A stretch of DNA of 64,000 bases from Bacteroides sp. (lineage in GTDB: Bacteria; Bacteroidota; Bacteroidia; Bacteroidales; Muribaculaceae): positions 137,714 through 201,713 of the forward strand of contig JAAVDH010000018.1 in NCBI GenBank assembly GCA_014801865.1, written 5' to 3'. The notes below the pieces were generated by a model. It did no database searches. It saw nothing but the letters and a program-made list of their open reading frames with translations, and was not told where the DNA came from. The translations under genes and the position numbers were made by a program. Of this stretch, positions 50,315 to 60,100 are shown piece by piece (position 1 is the first letter of the stretch; every line of letters starts with the position of its first letter).

Positions 50315-50767
50315 ATGAATGTAGGAGATCTCATTCCCGAAGTGTTAGGCACTGACGAACAGGGCCGTGTTGTAAAGTCAACCGATTTCCCCGGTCAGCC
50401 TCTTGTAATATATTTCTACCCCAAGGATAACACCTCGGGCTGTACCGCCGAGGCATGTTCGATACGCGACAATATCACCGCCCTCACCGATAAGGGCTAC
50501 AAGGTGATAGGTATCAGCAAGGACTCTCCCGCAAGCCATGTGAAGTTTGGCGAGAAGTACTCATTACCGTTTTTGCTTCTGAGCGATGTTGATACCACAG
50601 TCAATCAGGCCTTCGGTGTATGGAAACTCAAGAAGATGGCCGGACGCGAGTACATGGGTACCGTCCGCACCACTTTCATCACCGATGCATCGCACCACGT
50701 CACCGACATTATCACCAAGGTACGTACCAAGGATGCCGGTGAACAGCTGCTTGAGGTAATCGGCTGA
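50315..50767 (+). CDS. bcp: Thiol peroxidase Bcp-type peroxiredoxin
   Basis: 150-residue cytosolic peroxiredoxin that reduces hydroperoxides. Y-F-Y-P-K-D-N-T-S-G-C-T-A-E-A-C carries the peroxidatic Cys (first) and the resolving Cys five residues later, the atypical two-Cys BCP layout; V-I-G-I-S-K-D-S follows. Same strand and tight spacing after the redox-dead thioredoxin lipoprotein and before relA. Confidence 0.94.
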   Translation: MNVGDLIPEVLGTDEQGRVVKSTDFPGQPLVIYFYPKDNTSGCTAEACSIRDNITALTDKGYKVIGISKDSPASHVKFGEKYSLPFLLLSDVDTTVNQAFGVWKLKKMAGREYMGTVRTTFITDASHHVTDIITKVRTKDAGEQLLEVIG

Positions 50768-50777
50768 TAACCCTCTA

Positions 50778-50800
50778 TTCAAAAGTAAACATACTCTAAG
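50778..50800. repeat. Solo right end of an R3-type palindrome upstream of relA
   Basis: AAAAGTAAACATACTCT (within 50778-50800) matches the right terminal repeat of the diverged palindrome R3 (61023-61040). No core or left end. It is 13 bases before the relA ATG, inside its likely leader. Confidence 0.7.
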
Positions 50801-50813
50801 GCTATATCCGCCT

Positions 50814-53027
50814 ATGAACAACGAGAATAACGAATTTTTTCAAGGAAACGAGGCTGCGGAATTGCGTTCGCTCTACCGCGACTTGCTGAGGGAGACGGCT
50901 GCCGTAGCCCTTCCGGGCGATATACGTGCGCTGCGTGCCACTATCGCCGAGTCTATTGCCGGAGGTCACTATGGGCGCGACCGCTTCGGAGGCAATGCCT
51001 TGATTCATTACATGCGCACGGCTCTGGAGCTGTGCAGACGCATCAGTGCCGACCGCAATATGATAGTGGCCCTGATGCTGTCGAGTCTTTGTCGTTCCGA
51101 TTACCTTTCGCCCGAGGATGTGGCTCGCGACTGGGACGAGGATATAGCCAAGATAGTGAGGGGACTGCAGAAGGTGTCGACGCTCTACAACCGCGCCGCG
51201 ACGGTAGAGGACGATAACTTCCGCAAGCTGCTGCTCACCTTTGCCGAAGATATACGTGTCATCATAATCATGATTGTTGATCGCCTCACGCTGATGAAGG
51301 CTATCAATCATCATCCGGATGAGGCGCTTGTGGCAAGCACGGCCAAGGAGGCCGGACTGCTATATGCTCCTCTTGCCCACCGCCTCGGCCTCTATGCCAT
51401 CAAGGGCGAACTTGAGGATATGTCGCTCAAGTATACCAACCGCGACATGTACTCGCGCATAGCCCATAAGCTCAACGAGACCAAGCGCAGCCGCGACGCA
51501 TATATCGCCGACTTCATAGCACCCGTCAAAGCAGCTCTCGAAAAGGAGGGGCTAAACTTTGAAATCAAGGGTCGCACGAAGTCCATATACTCCATCTGGA
51601 ACAAGATGAAGAAGCAGCGCGTAGACGTAGAGGGTATCTACGACCTATTCGCCATACGTATCATCATAGACGCTCCCCCCGAGCGCGAACGCAGCGAGTG
51701 CTGGCTGGCCTATTCCGTGGTCACCAATATGTATCAGCCCAATCCGGCACGTCTTAAAGACTGGCTCTCCATACCCAAGAGCAACGGCTATGAGTCGCTG
51801 CACATTACCGTCATGGGTCCTCAGGGCAAGTGGGTGGAGGTACAGATACGTTCGCGCCGCATGGATGAGATAGCCGAGCGCGGTGTGGCGGCACACTGGC
51901 GCTACAAGGGCATCAAGAGTGAACAGAATCTTGACACCTGGATGAACCGCGTGCGCGAGATTCTCGAGGCTGCCGACAACGACCCGCTCAATCTTATGAA
52001 GAATCTGAAGATGGACATCTACGATAAAGAGGTGTTTGTCTTCACCCCCAAGGGCGACCTCTATCGTCTTCCCTCGGGTGCCACGGTGCTTGACTTTGCC
52101 TTCATGGTACACTCCCGCCTGGGCTGTACGTGTACGGGTGGTAAGGTCAACGGACGCACCCGCAAAATCAATCATCGCCTCTCCAACGGCGACACCGTGG
52201 AGATAATGACTTCGGCCAATCAGGTTCCCAAGCAAGACTGGCTGGGATTCGTGGTCACTTCAAAGGCCCGTACCAAGATACGCCAGACGCTCAACGAGCA
52301 GGCCAACCGCTCGGCCGAACTTGGCCGCGAGATGCTGCAGCGCCGCTTCAAGAACCGCAAGATAGAGATAGACGAGGGTATACTCAGCAAACTCATAAAG
52401 AAGCTCGGATATAAGACCTCTACCGACTTCTTCAACGCTATAGCCGACGAGTCGCTGGAGGTCAACCGCGTGGCAGTGGAATATGACCTGATAGACCGTC
52501 CGGTGGAATCTACCGAAAGCCGTTCGGCAGAGGAATTCTCGCTCCAGACATCTCCCGAACAAGATGATGACAGTGGCTCTGACACTCTCGTGATAGGCGA
52601 GGGAGTGAAGGGACTGAATTACCGCATGTCGCGCTGCTGCAATCCCATTTACGGCGATCAGGTGTTCGGATTCATAGCCTCTGACGGAGCTATCAAGATA
52701 CATCGCGCCGACTGCCCCAACGCTGCGAATATGCGCCGCCGCTATCCCTATCGCTTCATCCCCGTGAGATGGTCGGGTAAGCTCGGCACGCAATTTGCCG
52801 CTACACTAAAGATAGTGGGTGTCGACGATATAGGTATCGTCACCAACGTATCATCCATTATCAACAAGGAAAAGGACTGCTCGCTGCGCAGCATCGCTAT
52901 TGATTCGCATGACGGTATCTTCCACGGCACTCTCGTGGTGGGTGTGGTCAACACCGAGTCGCTTGCGAGCTTGATAAGAAAGATTAAAACAGTAAAAGGC
53001 GTAAAAAATGTTGAACGTAGCAATTAG
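50814..53027 (+). CDS. relA: RelA/SpoT-family (p)ppGpp synthetase with degenerate hydrolase domain
   Basis: 737 residues. The N-terminal HD region (about 40-200) aligns in pattern but lacks the key H-P and H-D-x-x-E-D motifs: where A-L-L-H-D-V-V-E-D is expected it reads L-M-L-S-S-L-C-R-S-D. The synthetase domain is intact (G-R-T-K-S-I-Y-S-I-W-N-K-M, Y-D-L-F-A-I-R-I-I-I-D, G-Y-E-S-L-H, R-G-V-A-A-H-W-R-Y-K), followed by TGS (V-F-V-F-T-P-K-G-D) and C-terminal ZFD/ACT (C-C-N-P-I-Y-G-D). So it should make but not degrade the stringent-response alarmone; hydrolysis would need another enzyme elsewhere. Confidence 0.92.
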   Translation: MNNENNEFFQGNEAAELRSLYRDLLRETAAVALPGDIRALRATIAESIAGGHYGRDRFGGNALIHYMRTALELCRRISADRNMIVALMLSSLCRSDYLSPEDVARDWDEDIAKIVRGLQKVSTLYNRAATVEDDNFRKLLLTFAEDIRVIIIMIVDRLTLMKAINHHPDEALVASTAKEAGLLYAPLAHRLGLYAIKGELEDMSLKYTNRDMYSRIAHKLNETKRSRDAYIADFIAPVKAALEKEGLNFEIKGRTKSIYSIWNKMKKQRVDVEGIYDLFAIRIIIDAPPERERSECWLAYSVVTNMYQPNPARLKDWLSIPKSNGYESLHITVMGPQGKWVEVQIRSRRMDEIAERGVAAHWRYKGIKSEQNLDTWMNRVREILEAADNDPLNLMKNLKMDIYDKEVFVFTPKGDLYRLPSGATVLDFAFMVHSRLGCTCTGGKVNGRTRKINHRLSNGDTVEIMTSANQVPKQDWLGFVVTSKARTKIRQTLNEQANRSAELGREMLQRRFKNRKIEIDEGILSKLIKKLGYKTSTDFFNAIADESLEVNRVAVEYDLIDRPVESTESRSAEEFSLQTSPEQDDDSGSDTLVIGEGVKGLNYRMSRCCNPIYGDQVFGFIASDGAIKIHRADCPNAANMRRRYPYRFIPVRWSGKLGTQFAATLKIVGVDDIGIVTNVSSIINKEKDCSLRSIAIDSHDGIFHGTLVVGVVNTESLASLIRKIKTVKGVKNVERSN

Positions 53028-53850
53028 AAATCTCCTCATTCTCTCAGCTTCGGCTGTTGTGGTCACCTCATGTGGCGAGAGCGCCGATACCAAGGCCGCA
53101 CGCGCTCTACTCGAACAGGCAAAAACATGTCTTGACGAAGGTAATTTCACTCGCTCGCTTGAGTTGCTCGATTCTATCGAGTCGGCCTATCCTGCCGAGA
53201 TAGCGCAGCGTCGCGAGGGGCTTCACCTGCGTCCCAAAGCCATAGAGGGCGTGACTTTGCGTCAGCTCGAAACCACCGACAGCCTTATCGCCGCGCTACA
53301 GATAGAGAACGAGCGTCTGAGCTCTGCCATACGTTTCGTGGAGAATCCCGTAGAGGGTTATTATGTGTCGACCTCTGCCGTTAAGGGTGACTTTATAGGC
53401 ACTAACGGTATTCAGCCCCGCATTACTCCCGAGGGAATCTTCTATATCGTTTCATCGGTCGTCCGTCCCGTAAAGAGCACTGCGGTGACCCTCACAAGTG
53501 GAGGCGAAAGTGCCACTACGGCTACTGTGGCTTATGACGACGAACGCAACTACCGCCGCAACGGAGTGGAGGTGATTACCTTCATGGCCTCGGAGTGCGA
53601 CACGCTCGGACGTTTTGCCCTCACACATCGCGATGAGCCCATGAAGCTTACCTTTGATGGTGCCACTCCCTATACCATAGACTTCCCCGCCGCCCGTGTC
53701 GAGGAATTAGCGTCGGTCTACGAAGCAGCCACCGCCGTCAACCGCGGCAAGAAAGCGCAGCTTGACAAGACGCGCCTCGAGCGTCAGCTCGCCCTCTCCC
53801 GCTCGCAGCAAGCCCGCACGTTCCAGGACGAGGCGCAGGGAGAGGAGTAA
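53008..53850 (+). CDS. Lipoprotein with helical N-terminus, unknown function, overlapping relA
   Basis: 280 residues with lipobox Cys in V-V-T-S-C-G. Residues about 28-60 read like one TPR-type helix pair (A-R-A-L-L-E-Q-A-K-T-C-L-D-E-G-N-F), a coiled-coil stretch follows (about 80-110), then a beta-rich domain, then a Lys/Arg/Gln-rich helical tail with R-L-E-R-Q-L-A-L-S-R. Its start overlaps the relA 3' end by 20 bases, so translation is probably coupled. No known family recognised. Confidence 0.75.
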   Translation: MLNVAIRNLLILSASAVVVTSCGESADTKAARALLEQAKTCLDEGNFTRSLELLDSIESAYPAEIAQRREGLHLRPKAIEGVTLRQLETTDSLIAALQIENERLSSAIRFVENPVEGYYVSTSAVKGDFIGTNGIQPRITPEGIFYIVSSVVRPVKSTAVTLTSGGESATTATVAYDDERNYRRNGVEVITFMASECDTLGRFALTHRDEPMKLTFDGATPYTIDFPAARVEELASVYEAATAVNRGKKAQLDKTRLERQLALSRSQQARTFQDEAQGEE

Positions 53851-53863
53851 GCCTATTATATAA

Positions 53864-53871
53864 TACTTTTG
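53864..53871 (+). promoter_or_regulatory. -7 box for the AT-rich membrane protein
   Basis: TACTTTTG, a perfect TAnnTTTG match, 16 bases before the ATG at 53888. The gene has its own promoter and is independent of the relA unit. Confidence 0.5.
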
Positions 53872-53887
53872 CTTAGAATTAATTCAA

Positions 53888-54829
53888 ATGTTCTCAAGGT
53901 ATACTTTCAAGCAATCTATTGGTTGGTTATTGGGCTTGGTTGGTGTAGTGTGCTATATAGCCGGGTATTGGATAAAATATGAGTATCCAGACAGTTTCTG
54001 GGCTGATATCCCAATTAAGATAGCAGATATTCTTATTATAGGTGTGGTCGTTGGATATCTTACAGGAGTAGCACAATGGGCAGGTATCTTCAAGCGAGAG
54101 ATTCAAGATATTGTATACGGTAAAGAGTTTCTCAATAAACGAAACGATATTGAGGCTATATGGTATAATGTAACTAAACAGATGTTTAAGTTTAAATTTG
54201 CAGAAATTCATAAAGATCTGTTAGGCGCTCTACGATATACACTTCCTGGAGAGGATGATATAAGTTATTATGAGGATTACGATGCCGATACGAAAGTTGA
54301 ATGGATTGATAAAGAGAGAGGGATAATCAAGACCATAGATACATTTGCAATGTATATTGTAACTGAATCTGAAAAGGAATTCTCATATCCGATAAAATCG
54401 TGGACAATTACTGATGATGAACCGTCTGATGTACAACAGACCGGCCATGATATTAAGGTATATGTTGATGGAACCTTATTATCTAATTTACATACAGAGA
54501 CGAAACGTGATGGAGATGAGATATGTAATGAAACGACAATTTCTTTAAAGGGTAAAAAGAGATATTTCATACAATATACTCGTGAAAAACAGTATAATAT
54601 TAATGATGATTATTATATTGCTTTTAGAGCAAGATATCTTACTAAGAACTTAACAGTATCACTTGAACTGCCTCAGGATATTGAAGCTCTTTTCGTTGAA
54701 CGTGGTACTACAAAGAATTTTATAAATGTTAAAAATTCTAAACATTGTATCAAAAAAGTATTTAAGGGCGTTATCTTTCCAAGACAAGGTTATATCTTTG
54801 TACTTAAAGTAATCAATGCTAATTCATAG
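53888..54829 (+). CDS. AT-rich membrane-anchored protein of unknown function
   Basis: 313 residues. Two N-terminal membrane helices (about 11-30 and 44-63) are followed by a cytosolic region of about 240 residues with predicted helix then beta strands (Y-D-A-D-T-K-V-E-W-I, I-K-V-Y-V-D-G-T-L-L, S-L-E-L-P-Q-D-I-E-A-L-F). No catalytic motif is visible. Base composition is far more AT-rich than the neighbours, codon use leans to A/T-ending codons, and it is flanked downstream by palindromes, so recent transfer is likely. Membrane sensor or defence-related proteins often have this layout, but nothing in the sequence fixes a role. Confidence 0.75.
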   Translation: MFSRYTFKQSIGWLLGLVGVVCYIAGYWIKYEYPDSFWADIPIKIADILIIGVVVGYLTGVAQWAGIFKREIQDIVYGKEFLNKRNDIEAIWYNVTKQMFKFKFAEIHKDLLGALRYTLPGEDDISYYEDYDADTKVEWIDKERGIIKTIDTFAMYIVTESEKEFSYPIKSWTITDDEPSDVQQTGHDIKVYVDGTLLSNLHTETKRDGDEICNETTISLKGKKRYFIQYTREKQYNINDDYYIAFRARYLTKNLTVSLELPQDIEALFVERGTTKNFINVKNSKHCIKKVFKGVIFPRQGYIFVLKVINANS

Positions 54830-54924
54830 GAGGACTACATCATGACTATCCTTTATGGTGATACCGAATTTTAATCGGGTTATTTTCAATTAGAATTTTT
54901 TCAATAATAGTATTCACCTTAAAT

Positions 54925-54957
54925 TGGCGCTGTGTCATAATTGACATGGCGCCATTT
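54925..54957 (+). terminator. Terminator of the AT-rich membrane gene
   Basis: TGGCGC...TGTCA pairs with TGACA...GCGCCA (54925-54953), then ATTTT. Confidence 0.7.
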
Positions 54958-54992
54958 TCGTCATAATAGTGCCATAATGGAGTGAAGGTAAT

Positions 54993-55192
54993 ATCTTACA
55001 TCGGCGGCCTCACGGCCGATGTAAGATGGGTGCAGGAAATCGTGAGGCGCTTGTAAGGGATGTGCCGACAACACCGTCGCTCCGCGACTCATTGTCTAGA
55101 GGCAGATAGAATCCGTGGACTCCCTTCGGTCATCCACGGTTATACACGATGTCGTGCCTCCGGCACTCTGTCACTACGCTTCCGGGATGCCC
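54993..55192. repeat. Cluster of REP-like palindromes in a 475-bp gene-free gap
   Basis: ATCTTACATCGGC (54993-55005) pairs perfectly over 13 bp with GCCGATGTAAGAT (55015-55027). Further on are GTCGC-TCC-GCGAC (about 55078-55090), CCGTGGA/TCCACGG around a CTTCGG (about 55112-55139) and GTGCC/GGCAC. CGCTCCGCGACTCATT is shared with the hairpin at 26457-26542, and TGTGCCGACAA with the cluster at 2749. No ORF is supported in 54830-55304. Confidence 0.65.
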
Positions 55193-55200
55193 ACAAGGGG

Positions 55201-55224
55201 ATGGATGGATGGATGGATGGATGG
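55201..55224. repeat. (ATGG)6 tetranucleotide tract
   Basis: Six perfect ATGG units followed by GGGGGATG. It is intergenic, so length changes would not shift a reading frame. Located just after the susD terminator. Confidence 0.95.
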
Positions 55225-55231
55225 GGGGATG

Positions 55232-55262
55232 AAAAAAGCGCTATGTCGGGGACATAGCGCTT
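55232..55262 (-). terminator. Terminator of the susC-susD operon
   Basis: AAGCGCTATGTC (55236-55247) pairs perfectly over 12 bp with GACATAGCGCTT (55251-55262); on the minus strand it is followed by TTTTTT. Placed 43 bases after the susD stop. Confidence 0.92.
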
Positions 55263-55304
55263 GGGGTATCTAATGGGTTAGAGATCCAGTAGATGGGCGG
55301 GGGA

Positions 55305-57143
55305 TTAATAGCCGGGAGTCTGGAGTACAACGTCGCTCACGAGGGCAGTGTTGATGGGCCAGAGTGCCATCTGCTTCTGGGTGGCGTAGTCAAGTACGGG
55401 AACGTTGGTCACCAGAGGGCAGTTGGGCAGGTCGTTGATCCTGAGGCAAACCTCGTTGTAGTAGGGGTTGGTAGCGTCAAGTCCAAATCCGGCGCAGCTT
55501 TCGGGCTGGAAGAGAAGGTGATCCTTGTCTTCACCATCCTTAACGGTGGTGAGACGGCGGATATCCCACCAGCGCTGACCTTCACCTACGAACTCTCTTG
55601 TCTTCTCCTGAAGGATAGCAACTTCGTTTTCGCGGAATGAACCGGCCTTGTAGCCAAGAGTAGCTTCGTCCCAGTTGTCGGCGTAGGCTCTCTGACGAAC
55701 CATGTTGATATACTTCTCTACATCGGAGTTGTTGCCTTCGTAGTTGGCGATTTCAGCGAGATACATGTAGGCCAGAGGCAGACGATAGTATATCATATCG
55801 TTGGTGCCCTGAAGGTTACTGTTCTGAAGTTCGCCTTTGTACTTGAAGAAGAAGAGTCCGGCGAGGTTGCGTTCGTTCTTATTGAAGTCTGCGATGAAGT
55901 TGACGGGTGAAGCACCTTCGATGGGAGTTTCACCATCGGCCTGTACGCCATTTTCTTCGTTGGTGGCAAGGTAGTTGTCCATGAAGTTGGCGTCACGGCG
56001 GGTGTCAAGTTCGTTGTACTGATACCATACGGCATTGCGATACTGATAACGGTTTACAACGTTGCCGGGACCGTGATACCAGAGGTTGTTGTTCACCTGC
56101 TTGCCTTCGGTGTTGATATAACGTCCGAGACGGTTGGCGTATGCCGTGGGAGTAATACCGTCCTCACCGTAGCATGCCCAGAAGATACCCTGAGCCTGAC
56201 CGGTGGTAGGATTCCAGAATGACTGGAAGTACCAGTTGGCGGTATTTACGCCGTAGCCGTAGTAGGTAGAGAAGATGACCTCTGTATTTGCAGCCTTTTT
56301 AGCAGCGTCGAATACATCGGCATAATTGGGCATCATAGAGTAGCCGGCCTTGGTTACTTCTTCAAAGTAGCCCTTGGCTGTGGTTACGTCTGCGGGGGTT
56401 GCCTTATGGTTGCCGGTAGATACCTTGCCGCTCCAGAGATATACTTCGCCGGCGAGCATCTGTGTTGCGGTGGGGTTCCAGTAGTTCTTACCCATGACAC
56501 GCTGGTCATTGAAGCCGGCACCTGCTTCAAACTCCTTGATGGAGTTCTTTACGTCTTCCTTGATCTGGTTCAGCACTGCCTCAGCCTCGGCACGGGGCAT
56601 GGCGAGAGCCACAGCGTTGAAGTTGCCGAGCAATACGTCGGGCTCGGTACGCAGGGGGCATGTACCATACATCTTGTGGAGCTGGAAGTAGAGGTAAGCA
56701 CGCATACCGTAGGCCATACCCTTGAGGTAGCTGCGGGCAGACTCTGAATTGAATACGCCGGCATTTCGGTCGGCATAGTAAAGGAGTGCGTTGAGGTTAC
56801 CGATAGTGCCGTAGAAGTTGGCGAAGTTGGTAAACTGAGGATGGGCGGCATCAAGCACGTTGTTCACGGCCTCAATACCGTCGAGCATCGAACCGTCGAT
56901 ACCGGATGTAACCGGGCTGTAGATACCTGAGCGGAGCTCACCGGCATTGCGCATCATGTTGATGTCAAAGTCAGAACGCCACTCCTGAGTGATACCTACC
57001 ATATTGAGCACAAATTTATCCTGCTCGTTGAAGTAGCCTGTAGCTGTAGGTCCGTCGGGATTATCGAGGTCAAGGCTACATGACGCAAACATGCCCGAGG
57101 AGGCGATTGCTAATGAAGCAAGTATATTGATATATTTTTTCAT
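55305..57143 (-). CDS. SusD/RagB-family nutrient-binding lipoprotein
   Basis: 612 residues with lipobox Cys in M-F-A-S-C-S-L-D. The SusD pattern is clear: C-S-L-D-L-D-N-P-D-G-P at the start, Y-L-K-G-M-A-Y-G-M-R-A-Y-L-Y-F-Q-L-H-K-M-Y-G (about 145-165), M-L-A-G-E-V-Y-L-W-S-G, and the C-terminal E-K-T-R-E-F-V-G-E-G-Q-R-W-W-D-I-R-R. It forms the lid on the SusC pore and captures substrate on the surface. Paired with susC 18 bases upstream. The substrate is not readable. Confidence 0.93.
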   Translation of the reverse strand: MKKYINILASLAIASSGMFASCSLDLDNPDGPTATGYFNEQDKFVLNMVGITQEWRSDFDINMMRNAGELRSGIYSPVTSGIDGSMLDGIEAVNNVLDAAHPQFTNFANFYGTIGNLNALLYYADRNAGVFNSESARSYLKGMAYGMRAYLYFQLHKMYGTCPLRTEPDVLLGNFNAVALAMPRAEAEAVLNQIKEDVKNSIKEFEAGAGFNDQRVMGKNYWNPTATQMLAGEVYLWSGKVSTGNHKATPADVTTAKGYFEEVTKAGYSMMPNYADVFDAAKKAANTEVIFSTYYGYGVNTANWYFQSFWNPTTGQAQGIFWACYGEDGITPTAYANRLGRYINTEGKQVNNNLWYHGPGNVVNRYQYRNAVWYQYNELDTRRDANFMDNYLATNEENGVQADGETPIEGASPVNFIADFNKNERNLAGLFFFKYKGELQNSNLQGTNDMIYYRLPLAYMYLAEIANYEGNNSDVEKYINMVRQRAYADNWDEATLGYKAGSFRENEVAILQEKTREFVGEGQRWWDIRRLTTVKDGEDKDHLLFQPESCAGFGLDATNPYYNEVCLRINDLPNCPLVTNVPVLDYATQKQMALWPINTALVSDVVLQTPGY

Positions 57144-57161
57144 CGTAGTGATTGATTGGAT

Positions 57162-60100
57162 TTAGAATGTAAGGTTAAGACCGAACAGGAGAGTACGGGG
57201 CAGATTGTATGTACCGCCACCACCGGCTGTGTTACCGTCGATAAGCTTCACGTTGTCAGGCAGGGGTATGGTACACTTCTTGATGTAGCCGAGGTTCTGT
57301 CCGGTAACTGACACTGTCAGACCCTGGCAGGCAAACTTGCGGCAGATGTTCTGGGGCAGAGCATAGCTGAGCGAGAGTTCGCGGCAGGCGAGATATGAAC
57401 CTGATTGTGCGAGGATATCGCTGGTACGGATCCATGTGGTGGTACCGTTCTGTGATGCCCATACATAGCGGGGATACTTCGCGTCGGGATTGTCGGGAGT
57501 CCATGTGTCCTTGATCTGTGAGGGGAATGAGTATGAACCCTGTCCGCAACCGAGTGACCATGCGAGCATGGGGTCATATACGGTGAAGTCGAAGCCCATG
57601 TCGAAGCGGGCGTAGAGCTGCAGGCCCTTCCAGTTGAGTGAGGTGTTGAAGCCGCCGGTCCAGTGAGGAGTACGGTTGCCGAGATCCCACTGGTCGTAGG
57701 TGTCGATCATGTTATCGCCGTTGCGGTCCTTCCATACAACATCACCGGGCTGAAGCTTGAGAGCATTGCCGGCGCGACCCATCTCTACGAGGCGTGCATA
57801 ACCTTCATCGTCGGTGTAGAGAGCGCGGGCACCTGAAATATCGATATAGCCGGTGGGAAGCTGTGCTTCGGAGCGAATGATGTAAGCCTGCTTGTAACCG
57901 ATCAGGTGGTTGGGCTCCTGACCCTGCTGAAGACCGCCGATATAGGTCTTTTCAGTGCCGTTGCCGCTATAAACGAGGGTAGCGTTCTGCTGATAGTTGA
58001 AGTCCTTATACTCGTTTTCGGGGAGCTTGACTACGACGTTCTTATTGTAGGTGATATTGGCTCCGAGAGTCCAGTAGAAGTCCTTGGTGCGGAGCAGGGT
58101 AGCGTTGAAGTCAATTTCCACACCCTGGTTGCGGAATTCACCGTTGTTGTTAACCACTGAGCTGAATCCGGTGGTGGGGGGAAGCTGATAGTTGGCATAC
58201 TTGTCTGTGGTCAGACGGTTGTAGTATGTCATGCTGAGGTTGAATCGGTTCTGGAGGAATCCGAGGTCGATACCTACTTCACCGGTACGTGTCTTTTCCC
58301 ACTTAAGATTGGGGTTGGGGAGCGCGCTGATACGGTAGCCGTAGTTGCCGTTGTAGTTGTAGGCTGAGTAGGCACCCTGAAGAGTGTAGTAGCCGATTAC
58401 ATTGGGGTTAACGATACCGTTCATACCGAATGATCCGCGGATCTTGGCGTAGTTGATGATATCAGCGATATGGGAGTTCTTGAAGAAGTCTTCCTGTGAG
58501 GCGACCCAACCGGCTGATACACCGGGGAAGAAGCCCCAACGGTTGTTGATCAGACGTGAGTAGCCGTCTTCACGGAAGGTAGCGGCAATCAGATACTTGT
58601 CCATATAGTCATACTCTACGCGGCCGAAGTATGAGAGGATGCGCTCCTTCTGGTGTGATGAGTCAACACTGCGTGAGCTTGCCTGATAGGGGTTCTGAGA
58701 GCCGGGGAAGGTAAGGCCGAGGTCCATCCAGTAACCTGTGGGCGAACCGTAACCGCTGGCGCTGAGATCTTTGTACTGACGTTCGTAGAATTCTACACCG
58801 ACCATGGCGTTGATGGTATGCTTCTCGGCGAAAGTGCGGTTGTAGTTGGCTACGAGGTTGTAGGTCTGGTCAAAGTAGCGGGCGAATGATGCAGACTGAT
58901 TATAGGTGCGTATCCATCCGTTGTTAGAGCCGGGGATTGCACCGGGAGCATTCTGATATTCCTTGTCCATCGACTCCTTGAGGGTCTCGTCGTAGTACCA
59001 TGACATTGTACCTTTGACTGTCAGGCCATCGATAGGAGTGGCGGTGAACGATTGTGTCATCTGGAATTTGTCACGCTGATTTTCACGTACAAACTGGTCG
59101 GGCTGCCAGTTCCAGTTACTGTTTTCCTTGTTCTGACCGAAGGCCATGTTGCCATCCTCATCAGTGAAGCGGATTGTGGGAGGCAGTGACATAACACGAC
59201 CGAAGATATAGTCGGCCATGTTGTCCTCGGATGTGTCAAAACCGTTCCAGCGACCTCCGAAACCGTTGGGAAGCTTGTTCCAGTTGGCGCGGGTGAAGGT
59301 GAACATGGAGTTCGATTCGAGCCAATTGGTTATCTTATAGCTGCCGGTGAGTGAGAAGTTGTAGCGTTCGTAGAATGTCTTCTTGAATGCACCGTCGGCA
59401 TTGTAATAGCCGAGTGAGGCATAATATTTGCCACGGTCGTTACCGCCTGAGAAGCTCAGGTTGTAGTCCTGGGTATAGGCGGGGGTGTTGAGCTGAATGT
59501 CGGCTATGTTGGCGTCGCGGTAAAGGATGGTGGTGGCAGGATCCAGAGGGTCGGGCATAGATGACCATCCCTTGTTAAGGAGGTACTTGTTGTCCTCGGT
59601 CATGGTCATGATATTCCATACCATGTCGTTGGTGATCTGGGTACGTCCGATACCGTTAGGCTGATTAGAGGCGGTGAGACCGTTACCGTTAAACCATTCG
59701 GTGTTGGCTGTGCCGAGACGGCTGTAGTAGATATAGTCGTGTGCGTTTACCCAGTCGTAGCCGGTGTCGTAGTAGTTGAGACCGAATTTGGCGTTGAGGG
59801 TCACGCTGGCTTTACCGGCTTTACCCTGCTTGGTGGTGATGAGTACAACACCGTTGGCAGCGCGGGCACCGTAAAGGGCTGTTGCACCGGCATCCTTGAG
59901 GATATCCATCGACTCGATGTCGTTGGGGTTGATATCGCTGAGTTCGCTGCGGATCTGTCCGTCGACAACGATCAGAGGTTCGTTCTTTTCAGTGTAGTTA
60001 CCCCAGTTTGTACCACCACGGATAACGATGCTGGGTGTAGCGCCGGGATCACCTGTGGTGAGGTTAACCTTCACACCTGACACCGCACCGGCCAGGGCCT

